Part shown: positions 18,603 through 29,900 of the stretch, one piece after another
How positions within the stretch are numbered: the stretch's first letter is position 1
How the letters are laid out: each line of letters begins with the position of its first letter
Source of the DNA: an uncultured Moraxella sp.
GTDB lineage: Bacteria; Pseudomonadota; Gammaproteobacteria; Pseudomonadales; Moraxellaceae
Direction: 5' to 3'
Assembly (NCBI RefSeq): GCF_945873075.1
Contig: NZ_CAMCBS010000011.1
Location: 1-64,000 of the forward strand
DNA length: 64,000 bases
Position numbers and translations under genes: made by a program
Notes under the pieces: model-generated
Databases searched by the model: none
Told to the model about the DNA's origin: nothing
What the model saw: the letters and a program-made list of their open reading frames with translations, nothing else

Positions 18603-21600
18603 TTATCTAAAAATCACATTATCCACGCCAAGCACCGATTTGAGCTTGGCGATGTTCTCTTCGCTAGGAAATAGCCTAAATCGCTCATTGACATTGATAC
18701 GGCTGATACTGCACTCATCATACAGATATAGGCTGATTGGCACACAATAATCTGCATGGGCGGTGCTTGGCGTATTCTCATCTTCTTGATCAAATTGATA
18801 AGCCAATGCCCGTGGTGGTGGGCTATTTTCTTTAAGAATACTAATCAGTGTATCGAGTGCTTGGATGTCTTGGGATGGCACTTTGACATGGATTTCTTTG
18901 AGACGGCGTAGGCGCGCTTGCTCAATCGGCTCGGCTGCTTGTAGGCGTAGGAACAATCGCCCATCATCGCTCTCACGCACACCCACCTTAGCGATGACAA
19001 CATTGGCGATCTGCATGGTCTCAAGATTGCCTTTTTTGTCATATACAGGCTGATATTCTTCATCATAGGCGCTCACTTTTTTGCCTGCGGTGAGAATATG
19101 GCTAAATCGTGAAAAAGTATCATTATAACAGCTTAACTCAACACGGCCTTTGCCGTCATCGAGCTTGACCACCGTACGATCGCCAAAATGCGCCACATCA
19201 AAAATCACGCCGGCAATCTTACTACCACCTTTAAAGCCGGTATCCGATAGGTTAAGCACGCTTGATACCGAAGTATAAAGCCCCGTCTCGCCACGATATT
19301 CATCGAGCGGATGACCAGTCAGATACAAGCCAAGCGTCTGCATCTCATAGCGTAGGCGATCTTGGGCATTCCAATAGACATCTTCAAGATCAGGTGCAAC
19401 CGCTAGGCTATCATCGACTTCTTGGAATAAATCAAAAGTGCCTGATAGCTGGTTTTGGCGGTTTTGGGTGGCAGCTGCCATCGCTTCGGGTAGCTGTCGC
19501 CATAGCCCACGGCGGATTTGATGGCTAAGATTGATACCATTGGCAAGATACTGCGGCTTGAGCGTTTCTGCCAAAATATCAAAACAGCCTGCCTTAATCA
19601 GTGCTTCAAGCGAGCGTTTGCCGACTTTTTTGATGTCCACACGATTACAAAAATCATAAAGGTCTTTGAACGGTCCATCACGGCGAGCGGCGACGATGCT
19701 ATTCACCGCTTCTTCGCCCACACCCTTGACCGCACCGAGTCCATAGACGATGGTCTTGCTGTCTCGTACGACAAATTTCCATTGGCTGTGATTGACACTT
19801 GGTGGAATGACATCCAGCCCAAAGTTATCGGTGCAATCACTTCTTAAGAAAACGACTTGGTCGGTATCATCCATCTCTGATGTCAATACCGCCGCCATAA
19901 ATTCGGCAGGGTAGTAGTGCTTGAGATACGCCGTCTGATAGGCAAGTACGCCATAGGCTGCCGAGTGCGATTTATTAAAGCCGTAGCCTGCAAATTTTTC
20001 GACCAAATCAAAAATCGATGCCGCAAGCGCACCATCCACCCCTTGCTCAATCGCACCATCTACAAAGGTCGAACGCTGTTTTGCCATCTCTTCGGGTTTT
20101 TTCTTACCCATCGCACGGCGTAGCATATCAGCGCCGCCGAGCGTATAGCCTGCCAACACCTGCGCAATCTGCATCACCTGCTCTTGATAGACGATGACGC
20201 CATAAGTCGGCTCAAGCGCAGGCTGTAGCCATTCATGCTGAAAATTTGGGTCAGGGTAGGCGACTTCTTGGATGCCGTGCTTGCGGTCAATAAAGTCCAT
20301 CACCATGCCAGACTCTAGCGGGCCTGGGCGATATAGGGCACACATCGCAATGATGTCTTCGATGTTAGATGGCTTAAGCTGTGCTAGGTATTTTTTCATC
20401 CCCGAGCTTTCTAGCTGGAATACCGCCGAAGTCTTGGCTTCTTGCAGCACCGATTCATAGACATTCATGTCATCCAAGGGAAGTGTGTCAAGGTCAATCG
20501 GGTCAAGGTTCTGCGCCTTGCGAGTGGCGTTGATGTTGTCAATCGCCGCTTGAATGACCGTTAAGTTACGCAGTCCCAAGAAGTCAAACTTCACCAAGCC
20601 AACCGCTTCAACATCATCCTTATCAAACTGACTGACAGGATGGCCTTCATCATCACAATACACCGCACTAAAATCACTGATACGATTGGGGGCAATTAGT
20701 ACGCCACCTGCGTGCTTACCGACATTGCGTGTCAAGCCCTCGAGTTTTTTTGCCATCTCCCAAATCTCGGTGATGGCTTCGTGGTCGGGATTGTCTTCAT
20801 TGGTGACCAAATCTTTGAGCTGTGGCTCTTGCTCTAGCGCATCATCTAGGCTGATGCCAGGGGTTTTTGGAATCAGCTTTGAGATACGGTCACCCATACC
20901 AAAAGGCTTGTCTTGGACACGAGTGACATCACGCACCACCGCACGAGCCGCCATCGTACCAAAGGTGATGATTTGGCTGACCGCTTGGCGACCATAAGTG
21001 CGTGCCACATAGTCGATGACACGGTCACGCCCTTCGATACAAAAGTCGATATCAAAGTCAGGCATTGACACACGCTCAGGGTTCAAGAATCGCTCAAACA
21101 GCAAATCATAACGCAACGGGTCAAGGTCAGTGATGTTCAGCGCATATGCCACAAGCGAGCCTGCACCCGAGCCACGACCGGGCCCGACGGGTACACCATT
21201 GGCTTTTGCCCAGCGGATAAAGTCCATAACGATAAGAAAATATCCCGGGAAACCCATTTTTAGGATAATGCCAAACTCATATTCAAGCCGTTCGTCATAA
21301 GGCTTACGAATATCTGCCCAATCATCGCCACGCTCAGCAGGCGGGTAGAGTTTATCAAGGCGTTTGTTGAGACCATCGGCGGATGTCTTACGAAAAAATG
21401 TCTCAATCGTATCGCCTTCGGGGATAGGAAAATCAGGCAAGACATTAATGCCAAGTGTCAGCGTAACATTACAGCGAGATGCCAAGCGATTGGTATTTTC
21501 GATGACTTGTGGCAAATCAGCAAACAGCGCCGTCATCTCAGCTTGGGTCTTAAAATACTGCTCTTCGCTATAGATGCGTGGACGGTGGGAGTTGCCAAGC

Positions 21601-22328
21601 GTATAGCCGCTAGCAATACACACACGGGCTTCGTGAGCATCAAAGTCGCTACTGGTATCGACTTCTTTTGCACCATCGCTCGGCTTGGGCGTAGCTTTCA
21701 TAAAGCGAACATCATTATGGGCAATGATAGGGATGCCGAGTGCTGATGCTTGGATGATGGCTTGTTCATTAAAGCGGTTGTCTTGGTTGTGCGTGCGCTT
21801 GATACCCAGATACAGTCTATCACCAAACACAGCCTGCCATGCCTTGAGCGTCGCTTGGGCGTTCTCAGGGTGATTACCCATCAGCGTCGTCGCCATCTCA
21901 GAACGAGAAGTCAGCACTGCAATGATACCTTCATGTCGCTCAAACAGTGCTTGCTTGGTGATAATCGGTGTGACAACACTCACCGAGCCATTGTCATTCA
22001 TCGGACGCATGGTGTAGGCATCTGATACTAGGCGTAATAAGTTTTTGTAGCCATCATTATTCATGGCGTACAAAATCACACTAAAGCGATTTTCTTCATC
22101 TTCACGGCTGATGGCGTTGCCGATGACAAATTCAGTGCCGATGATTGGCTTGATGCCTGCGCCGATGCACGCCTTATAGAACTTCACCACCGCAAACATA
22201 TTGTTCCAGTCGGCAAGCGCAAGCGATGTCTGACCATCAGCTGCCGCCGCTTTGACCAGCTCTTTGATACGGATGATAGAATCAACGATGGCAAATTCGC
22301 TTCGAACGCCCAAGTGTACAAATGACAT
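18603..22328 (-). CDS. dnaE: DNA polymerase III subunit alpha
   Basis: This is the catalytic subunit of the replicative DNA polymerase. A PHP domain (FVHLGVRSEFAIVDSIIRI...) occupies the first 300 residues. The polymerase palm has the GRGSGAGSLVAYALNITDLDPL block and the catalytic MPDFDIDFC near residue 420. The fingers region includes NVGKHAGGVLI, and later come GYGFNKSHSAAYG and the helix-hairpin-helix. The C-terminal OB-fold (KIAGVIFDVAHFGDRTVVKLDDGKG) follows. At 1241 residues it is slightly longer than E. coli (1160) and is the DnaE1 type, without an exonuclease domain. No beta-clamp gene is adjacent. Confidence 0.97.
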   Translation of the reverse strand: MSFVHLGVRSEFAIVDSIIRIKELVKAAAADGQTSLALADWNNMFAVVKFYKACIGAGIKPIIGTEFVIGNAISREDEENRFSVILYAMNNDGYKNLLRLVSDAYTMRPMNDNGSVSVVTPIITKQALFERHEGIIAVLTSRSEMATTLMGNHPENAQATLKAWQAVFGDRLYLGIKRTHNQDNRFNEQAIIQASALGIPIIAHNDVRFMKATPKPSDGAKEVDTSSDFDAHEARVCIASGYTLGNSHRPRIYSEEQYFKTQAEMTALFADLPQVIENTNRLASRCNVTLTLGINVLPDFPIPEGDTIETFFRKTSADGLNKRLDKLYPPAERGDDWADIRKPYDERLEYEFGIILKMGFPGYFLIVMDFIRWAKANGVPVGPGRGSGAGSLVAYALNITDLDPLRYDLLFERFLNPERVSMPDFDIDFCIEGRDRVIDYVARTYGRQAVSQIITFGTMAARAVVRDVTRVQDKPFGMGDRISKLIPKTPGISLDDALEQEPQLKDLVTNEDNPDHEAITEIWEMAKKLEGLTRNVGKHAGGVLIAPNRISDFSAVYCDDEGHPVSQFDKDDVEAVGLVKFDFLGLRNLTVIQAAIDNINATRKAQNLDPIDLDTLPLDDMNVYESVLQEAKTSAVFQLESSGMKKYLAQLKPSNIEDIIAMCALYRPGPLESGMVMDFIDRKHGIQEVAYPDPNFQHEWLQPALEPTYGVIVYQEQVMQIAQVLAGYTLGGADMLRRAMGKKKPEEMAKQRSTFVDGAIEQGVDGALAASIFDLVEKFAGYGFNKSHSAAYGVLAYQTAYLKHYYPAEFMAAVLTSEMDDTDQVVFLRSDCTDNFGLDVIPPSVNHSQWKFVVRDSKTIVYGLGAVKGVGEEAVNSIVAARRDGPFKDLYDFCNRVDIKKVGKRSLEALIKAGCFDILAETLKPQYLANGINLSHQIRRGLWRQLPEAMAAATQNRQNQLSGTFDLFQEVDDSLAVAPDLEDVYWNAQDRLRYEMQTLGLYLTGHPLDEYRGETGLYTSVSSVLNLSDTGFKGGSKIAGVIFDVAHFGDRTVVKLDDGKGRVELSCYNDTFSRFSHILTAGKKVSAYDEEYQPVYDKKGNLETMQIANVVIAKVGVRESDDGRLFLRLQAAEPIEQARLRRLKEIHVKVPSQDIQALDTLISILKENSPPPRALAYQFDQEDENTPSTAHADYCVPISLYLYDECSISRINVNERFRLFPSEENIAKLKSVLGVDNVIFR

Positions 22329-22350
22329 AGTTTATTTAAATAGACAAATT

Positions 22351-22378
22351 AATATAAATTGTAAAAGTGGATAGACAA
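22351..22378 (-). promoter_or_regulatory. Candidate dnaE promoter
   Basis: The minus strand has TTGTCT (22373-22378) with TATATT (22351-22356) at 16 bases, about 25 bases before the dnaE start. The match to consensus is partial. Confidence 0.4.
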
Positions 22379-22428
22379 ACTTTCTTTTTCAAGCTTATCA
22401 ATCGGCATAAGTCTGACAGCATACCAAT

Positions 22429-22599
22429 TTAGCTTGGCAAAATTTGATTAAATAGCACAAAGGCAATGATGGCAAAACCGACGATTAACACCGCCAAGCG
22501 AAAAATGCGTGCCGTGCTCATCTGCGCCTTTTTGGCAGGCCGGCTTGGCTGATTGGGTGATTGATTCGTTTGCTTAGGCGGTACATTGGCTGCTGACAT
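22429..22599 (-). CDS. Small single-pass membrane protein, 56 aa
   Basis: This short gene was found by reading the minus strand in the gap between dnaE and recC. The N-terminal 30 residues are polar, rich in Pro, Gln, Asn and Lys (MSAANVPPKQTNQSPNQPSR...), followed by KKAQMSTARIFR. One hydrophobic helix of about 18 residues (LAVLIVGFAIIAFVLF) ends at NQILPS. The positive residues before the helix predict a cytoplasmic N-terminus. No Shine-Dalgarno is obvious. It could be a conserved Moraxellaceae small protein, but I recognise no family. It is divergent from recC and lies upstream of dnaE in the same direction. Confidence 0.6.
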   Translation of the reverse strand: MSAANVPPKQTNQSPNQPSRPAKKAQMSTARIFRLAVLIVGFAIIAFVLFNQILPS

Positions 22600-22643
22600 A
22601 ACAAAACCCGATAAAATTAATGGCTAATTATAGCATGATAACA

Positions 22644-22672
22644 TGGATAATTCGCAAAAATATCGGTACAAT
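22644..22672 (+). promoter_or_regulatory. Candidate promoter of recCBD
   Basis: TGGATA (22644-22649), a 17-base spacer and TACAAT (22667-22672) would start transcription near 22679. That lies just upstream of the preferred recC ATG at 22701 and downstream of the alternative start at 22620. Confidence 0.45.
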
Positions 22673-22700
22673 AAATTCATCCTTTTATTGTGCTACTGCC

Positions 22701-25700
22701 ATGTTTTATATCACCCAATCCAACGATACGCAGATTTTATTAGACCGTTTAATCCAAATTTATCAAAGCCAAACCACTGATGGGCGACACACATCACTGG
22801 GCGCACAGGTGTTTGCGCCGTTTACGGTAATTGTGCCATCGATGGTGCTTGGCGATTGGCTCACTAAGGCGGTGGCGAGCCAAATCGGTATCAGTACGCT
22901 GTTTACCGCACAGTTTTGGGGTCAATATCAGTGGCAGATGATTCAAAAAGTGCTCAAAATCGACGCCGAGCACAACGCCCAAATCGGTCGCAATGACAGC
23001 TTAGAAGTCCCCGAAGTGGCGGTACTATCCGCATCAGTGATGCGTTGGCGATTGTTTGGATTTTTGAGTGCGATTGATAATAATCAGCTACATGAGATTT
23101 TAGATAATCACAATCATCCGCTTGAGTTTTTGTTAGCGACACTACATGATAAAAAGGCGGACACTTTGCCCGAGCACCGCATTTGGCAAGTCTGCGAAGA
23201 GCTGGCAGCAGTCTATGTACGCTATCTGACGCACCGACCCGAATGGCTACACGCATGGACACATGATGCGCCACTACCGATGAGTGTCGATGCGATGATG
23301 ATGCAAAAACAGCAGTTTGCCACCGTCTTTGGTGAAGATGCTGAGACACCTGAATGGCTTAGCCTACATTATCATGCGCTCGAAGCACTGCTGCGCTATC
23401 TGTGGCGTTCGTTATTTGCACAGGTGTATGACTACCGTGAAGCCTTAGAGCACCGCTTTTGGCAGGTGCTGACAGGTGAGCGGGGCGATGCGGTGTATCA
23501 TCTTGCCAAAGGCGTATTGCCAAAGGCGTTGTATTTATTTACTGTTCAGCAGATTCCGTTGGTTGAGTTACAATTTTTAAAGCGTTTATCGACATTCATT
23601 GATGTGCATTTATTTCACTTTAATCCATCCAAGATGTTTTGGGCGGATATCGTCGATAAAAACTGGCTTGCCACACAGCGTATCATCAGACCCAATACCG
23701 TCTATCTCAAAGACCACGGGCACAGCTTATTATCAAGACTGGGTAAAGAATCACGAGAAACTTTTGCCATGCTTGCTGATATGTCAGGCGGTGAGTTTTA
23801 TTATGAAAAACCATTGCAAGCAAATCAATCAGCTGATGATACCATCCGTCCGCATGATTGGCAGGTGGTGTGGTCGGATGAATTTCGCCAATTTGACAGC
23901 AGTCAAGGACTGCTCAATCAGCTCAAAAAAGATATTTTAATGCTTGATGAATCAGGTGTCAGCGATGAATGGCTTGGCGATGTACTGGATATACTCCAAG
24001 ACAAACAGCGAGCCAAAGGCATCATGACGCTTGATGACACAGCACGCTTGCCAAGCTTATCCATCCATGCTTGTCATAGCCTAAAAAGACAGCTTGAAAT
24101 CGCACGCATCATGATTGCCCGCTATCTCAATGAGCCTAATGCCGACGGCAGTGCACGCCACCTATCCGATGTCGTGGTGTATCTGCCTGATGTCGCCGAA
24201 GCCGAATCACTGATACGACTGGTGTTCGATGACGGGGTGGGCGTCGATGGCTTGTCATTGCCCGCCAAAATCACCGGCACGACCAACAAGACGATTGATG
24301 AGCTGATGCAGGCGATTGCCGGATTTTATACTTTGCTTGGCGGTCATGGCAGATTTTATTGCCAAGATGTCTATGACTGGCTGATGCTCCCTGCGATGTA
24401 TCAAAGCTTTAATCTTAGCTTTGATGAGATGAGCCGAGCTTGCGAGCTACTTGCCCAAGCAGGTTTTCGACGGGGATTTGACGCACGACATTTGGCGCAG
24501 ACGCTCGATGGCGATGATGTCGATTATCGTTATAGCTTTAGCTATGCTTTAGACCGATTGGTACTTGGGCTACTCAATCCCGATGACGATACTAAGCCAA
24601 ATAGCCTATTGTATCCATTTGACTGGCAAGCAGGTGCATTTGGCGAAGCGACGACACCGCTATCGGGTGTCGGCTTATCCGACCAAAAAATCATCAGCGC
24701 CCTGTGCGCCATCCATGACGGGCTATCCGCTGTCTATGGGCAGTATCAGCAGGTGGATTTGGTGCAGACTTGGCTTGATAAAATCGAAACCGATGTCATT
24801 GACCGCTATTTTGCTCATCTCAAAGACATGCCACAGATGCGAGCCATCTTTGAAGCCAAAAACAGCATCGCAGCGAGCCTACGAGCCAATAAAAACTATC
24901 ATAAGCACCTAAAAAACCATCACGAACATATCCAGCACAGCAATGATGAAATTAAGCTAAGATTACAATTTGTACTTGAGAGTATCAGCGCAATGGTAGC
25001 AAATCAGGCCATCAGTGCCGAGCCTGCAGGCGTGATTACCTTTGCACGGTTTGGCGCACTGCGTAGTATTCCGTTTGGGCTGACTGTGATGCTTGGCATG
25101 AATTTATCCGCATTCCCACGCCAAGACACCGTACAACGGCTTGATCTGATGCGTGCAGGGCTACGCCGTCGTGGTGATCGCATGAACGAAGATGATGACA
25201 ATGGGGCGTTTTTGGATGCGATATTGTGTAGCCGTGATGCGTGTATGATTTTTTATGACAGCATTGCGTCTGATGGTATTACTGAATTATTGCCCGCATC
25301 GCCTGTCAGTGAGTTGTTAGAATTTTTGAAAAATGGTGTCGATTGGCAAACCAGTCTTGCTAATGGCATTACTTGGATGGATGCCACATTCGATGAGATT
25401 GGTTCTGCCATTGCCAAAGCCATGCCAAGCGTGGTTGAGCAGTATCTGGTTACTCATCACGCCGCCACAAGCTTTGATACATCGTTATTTTATCAAGCGG
25501 ATACCAAAGAGACGACGGCGCACACCGAACAGCTTGAGCACTATGTGCATGACTTACTCATGACAAAAATGCACGCCATCAAAGATGCTGAGCGAGCACG
25601 CCTAGTCCCTGCGCCACTTTGGCACTCGATTCGCACCATGCTAGATCGGCACAGCACACAGGTGGCACAACAAGCGCTTGCCACATTTCCAAGTGATGAT

Positions 25701-26957
25701 GAATATCAAGCAATATTTGATACACTCATTAGTCATCTATCGTATCAATCGGACAGCCAAGCCAAAATCGTAAGTCTAATATCCCAGTATCAGCTGATAT
25801 TGCCAAGCATCATGACGGTCAGCGAGCTTGCGTCACGACACGGTCGTTTTGCGCTTAATTTTTTACAAAATAAAATTAGCCTAGATGATGATAACGATGA
25901 AGATGCACAAGATGAACCGCTTAGCCTTGATGCGCTGACACGCTATCAGACTCATGATCGGATCATCCAAGCGATGGCGGATGGGGCGTTTGATGGTATG
26001 AGTATGCGTGACTGGATGGCACAGATTTTGAATGAAAACTTATCAATATCATCCAATCATCCCAATCAAGCGGCTAGTCAGGCAGGTGGGCACAATACAC
26101 AAGTAAGTACACAAGCAAATGCACAAAGACAGTTTCGTGCGATTTTTTATGATGACTTATTGCCTGCAGGTGTCAGTCGATTTGACAGTCTACACGAGCG
26201 ATTAGTGGCGATTGCCGACATTGCCGATACGCTATTTGAGCATCTATCCAAGCACCACATCCTAAGCACAGATGACTGCCAAGCGATAGCTAGTGCTGAT
26301 GGCATGAATTATTCCAAGCTGATTCATCCTGTGCATGAAGTCGGTGTGATGCTACAGCTTGGCGAGCACAAGCTTAGCCTAATGGCGCACCTACCCAAAG
26401 ATACACCAAACTGCTGGTTGTCTATTTTGCCAAAATCCGTCCGTGCCAAGCATCTACTGCAGGCGTGGCTATCGCACCTAGCATGGCAAATCATATGCCA
26501 AACCACACAAGATGACATCACAGCAGGGCGTTATCATAGCATTTGGCAATTTAGTAAATCTTCAGGATTAGCCAAAGATATCGGGCTCGGTGATGATGTG
26601 GATATGCTATGCTTTAGCCCAATTGAAGCCACAACTGCCAAGCATTTGCTTGAGTGCTTTGTGCTGATTGCACAGCTGAGCTATCATCTGGTGCTACCTA
26701 TGACCGTCGATGCTGGTATCAAGATTGCTTTTCATCATGGTACAGATAAATTAAACTTAAACGAAAAAATATTTTATCAATATATCAACAGCTATCAACA
26801 AGAAATGGAACAAGCATGGCAAGTATTGCTAACAAATACAGACATAGAATCTGAGATACAGCGTGCATATGATTTGGGACAAATTCTCTACCAAATCCTG
26901 CCATCCATGCTATGCACCATCGATACGCTTGCAGTCGCAAAAGGGGATAAATCATGA
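22701..26957 (+). CDS. recC: Exodeoxyribonuclease V subunit RecC
   Basis: RecC is the scaffold subunit of RecBCD, splitting the duplex and reading Chi. The protein starts MFYITQSNDTQILLDRL, followed by the RecC helicase-like block FAPFTVIVPSMVLGDWLTKAVASQIGI. The motif LRSIPFGLTVMLGMNLSAFPRQ (about residue 790) is the canonical RecC signature. At about 1418 residues it is longer than E. coli RecC (1122). ATG at 22701 was chosen over 22620 because family similarity begins there and the candidate promoter lies between the two. The stop overlaps the recB start by 4 bases. Gene order recC-recB-recD is that of Moraxellaceae and pseudomonads. Confidence 0.92.
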   Translation: MFYITQSNDTQILLDRLIQIYQSQTTDGRHTSLGAQVFAPFTVIVPSMVLGDWLTKAVASQIGISTLFTAQFWGQYQWQMIQKVLKIDAEHNAQIGRNDSLEVPEVAVLSASVMRWRLFGFLSAIDNNQLHEILDNHNHPLEFLLATLHDKKADTLPEHRIWQVCEELAAVYVRYLTHRPEWLHAWTHDAPLPMSVDAMMMQKQQFATVFGEDAETPEWLSLHYHALEALLRYLWRSLFAQVYDYREALEHRFWQVLTGERGDAVYHLAKGVLPKALYLFTVQQIPLVELQFLKRLSTFIDVHLFHFNPSKMFWADIVDKNWLATQRIIRPNTVYLKDHGHSLLSRLGKESRETFAMLADMSGGEFYYEKPLQANQSADDTIRPHDWQVVWSDEFRQFDSSQGLLNQLKKDILMLDESGVSDEWLGDVLDILQDKQRAKGIMTLDDTARLPSLSIHACHSLKRQLEIARIMIARYLNEPNADGSARHLSDVVVYLPDVAEAESLIRLVFDDGVGVDGLSLPAKITGTTNKTIDELMQAIAGFYTLLGGHGRFYCQDVYDWLMLPAMYQSFNLSFDEMSRACELLAQAGFRRGFDARHLAQTLDGDDVDYRYSFSYALDRLVLGLLNPDDDTKPNSLLYPFDWQAGAFGEATTPLSGVGLSDQKIISALCAIHDGLSAVYGQYQQVDLVQTWLDKIETDVIDRYFAHLKDMPQMRAIFEAKNSIAASLRANKNYHKHLKNHHEHIQHSNDEIKLRLQFVLESISAMVANQAISAEPAGVITFARFGALRSIPFGLTVMLGMNLSAFPRQDTVQRLDLMRAGLRRRGDRMNEDDDNGAFLDAILCSRDACMIFYDSIASDGITELLPASPVSELLEFLKNGVDWQTSLANGITWMDATFDEIGSAIAKAMPSVVEQYLVTHHAATSFDTSLFYQADTKETTAHTEQLEHYVHDLLMTKMHAIKDAERARLVPAPLWHSIRTMLDRHSTQVAQQALATFPSDDEYQAIFDTLISHLSYQSDSQAKIVSLISQYQLILPSIMTVSELASRHGRFALNFLQNKISLDDDNDEDAQDEPLSLDALTRYQTHDRIIQAMADGAFDGMSMRDWMAQILNENLSISSNHPNQAASQAGGHNTQVSTQANAQRQFRAIFYDDLLPAGVSRFDSLHERLVAIADIADTLFEHLSKHHILSTDDCQAIASADGMNYSKLIHPVHEVGVMLQLGEHKLSLMAHLPKDTPNCWLSILPKSVRAKHLLQAWLSHLAWQIICQTTQDDITAGRYHSIWQFSKSSGLAKDIGLGDDVDMLCFSPIEATTAKHLLECFVLIAQLSYHLVLPMTVDAGIKIAFHHGTDKLNLNEKIFYQYINSYQQEMEQAWQVLLTNTDIESEIQRAYDLGQILYQILPSMLCTIDTLAVAKGDKS

Positions 26958-29900
26958 GCAACAAGACAACAGGCATTCCTGCCATCGACTGTACGCTAAC
27001 AGGCGGCTATCTGATTGAAGCATCGGCAGGTACGGGCAAGACTTGGACGCTGACCGGTATTATCTTGCGACTACTGATTGAGCATAAATATACCCCCGAA
27101 CGCATCATCGCCACGACATTTACCAAAGCTGCCGCCGCAGAGATGCAAGAGCGCATCTATGAACGCTTGCAATCATTTTATGGGCTGATGCGTTGGCTAA
27201 AAAGTGTACAGACACAGCATCCGCATTGGTTCGTTACAGATGAAGAAAATATTGATACTATTATTCAAGAAATCAATGAATATGCAAGCGAAGCACAAGT
27301 TGCAGGTGATGACCCGATTAATCAGTATTTATTAACAAATCTACTGCTAGCAGGCGGACACACCATTGATGAATCGCTACGGCGTACAGCACTGGTGCTG
27401 ACCACTTTGGATAAGCTATTTGTTGGCACACTAGACAGCCTTGCCCAAAAATGGCTACGGGAATTTTCGTCACAAATTGGTCATCGTACCGACGGTGAAA
27501 TCCTGATGGATAAGAGCGCCGTCATTCACGCACTAGTGCATGACCAATTGCGTGCACATCAATCTCGCCTAAGCAAACATCAGCCCGATGTCTATCAGCA
27601 GATACTGAGCGTTGCACCATTATTTTTTAGCAGTGTTGAACAAATTGCACAGGTTGTCAATACAGCCATCAACTTTTATTCTGCGCCACTTGACGAAATT
27701 AAGCCTATTGAAATGATGGATAGGGCAGTTATTGACCGCTGGCTTGATGAGTTTTTGGCGGTGGATATGTCGCAATTTGCGCCGTTTTTTGATGCAAAAT
27801 ATCGCAAACAAGTGGGTTTTCATGGTACAAAATCCATGCCAAAACAGCTACCATTACTCGCAGATATCTATGATAAATTATCCAGTTATCGTTTAGATTT
27901 TATCAATCATCTAACCAAGCAAGAGATTGCTTTTATTGATGAAATCGAGCAATTTATACAGGTGGATTTTTTTAATAAAAAGTGCGATACAACTGCCAAA
28001 GCAACCTTTAACGCACTGCCGTGGGATAGGGTGATGCTGGTCAAAAAAATATACAGCACACTTGGCGCGCAAGCACAGTATCATCATGATTTACTAAAAT
28101 ATCAAATCATCAACTCTGTGCGTGAACAACTCATGGGCGTGCTAGAATCACAAGGAAAAACCACCTTTGAGCTACAAATGGTGCGTCTGAATCAAGCACT
28201 CGATGCTGATGAAGACTTGGCAAAGCACATTCGCCATCACTATCCTGTGGCGCTGATTGATGAGTCGCAGGATATCAATGGCTTACAGGCGCAGATGATT
28301 GAAAAAATTTATCTCTCACGCTTGTTCGATTATGAAAAAAAACTAAATGCCCATCACAAACATGGTAGCGATAAGCCGAAGACTGTCAAAGGATTTTTGT
28401 TACTAGTCGGCGACCCCAAGCAGGCGATTTATCGCTTTCGTGGTGGCGATGTCGCCAATTATAACTGGCTCAAATTCTATGGCGAAGATAAACTTGGTCA
28501 CCCCATACTTAACCAATCATTATCACTCACCCAAAACCGCCGCTCTAATCAAGCACTGATTGGTGCATTAAACGAATGGTTTGTCAAAAGAGATACCGAT
28601 GATTGGTCAAATCATGCCAATCTTGGGCAAAGCATCAACTACGAGACCATTAGAGCGGTGAATGAAACCCAGCGATTGTCATGGCAACAAGAAGTGTCGC
28701 CACAGGCGGAATTTGTCGGTCGGATGCCAATGGCGCTACTGCACACCACATCTGATGCCGCCAAAAAAACAGCACTGCACATCAATAGCTTATTACAGCA
28801 TGGCTATCAGCTCGATGGACGAGCGGTGAAGCCGTCGGATATTGCAGTGCTAGCACGGGGGCATCGACAGCTTGCCGAAGTCAAAAAACAGTTAGATGAA
28901 CTAAAAATTCCTGCGCTCAATACCAAGACCATCAGTGTCTTTGCCACGCCTGCAGGGGATGATTTATACACATTGTTACTTGCGGTGATTGACAGCCGTT
29001 CTACGGCCAATCTTGGCAGGCTTTTGGTTAGCCGCTTGGTCGGTCTATCGCTCGATGATGCCGTTCGCTTGCTCGAAGGGGATGATGATGGCGATAAAGA
29101 CACATCAAACACAGTATCATTTAACAAATCCGATATTTTATCATATCTACATAAAATCCATGACAAATGGCAAAATTATAGCCTATCATCGGCACTAAAC
29201 TATGCACTTGGTAAAGCGCCATTTGCTGATGGTAGCAATCTATGGCTAGTCGCTGCATCGCTTGGCGAGCGGTATTTGGCGGATTTGTGGCAGTTGATTG
29301 AGCTTGTCAGTGAGCAAGGCGACTTGCACGAAAAACAGCTATTGACTTGGTATCAATCCCAAAAACACAGCGAAGATGAAAGCGTTGGACGGCGTATTTT
29401 GCCAAGCGAAACCGGTGTCAATCTGATGACCATGCACAAATCCAAAGGCTTGGAATTTCCTATCGTCTATGCGCTCGGTCTTGATGCGTCCGCCATCACC
29501 ACAGTGCAAAGTGAGAAGATTTATCCGTATAGCAATGAGCGGTTTGAACGCTGCATCTCTACAGTGGTGTATAAAGATGGCGATAACGATTATTTCAAAA
29601 ATCTTGATAATCAAGAAAGTATCGCCGAGATGCGACGGCTTGGCTATGTGGCGCTGACCCGTGCCAGTGAGCAAATTTTTGTGGTAGCAAAAGCCGCCAG
29701 CAAAAATTCTAGCATCGATTCTCGTCCACTGTTTCAATGGCTGGAATGTTCGCCAAAAACCCCACAGCTGCCCGAGCGTATGACGGCGCTGATGGATGCG
29801 ATTAATTTGGATGAAGTGGCACTGAACGACACCGCCTATAAGCAAGCGCAAACGCATGAGCTGATACCGCTGACTTATCAAGATTGGGATACACTGTTGC

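Noticed and set aside
22620-22700. Earlier start of recC adding 27 residues
   Set aside because: The extension is AT-rich without RecC similarity, and the likely promoter lies inside it.
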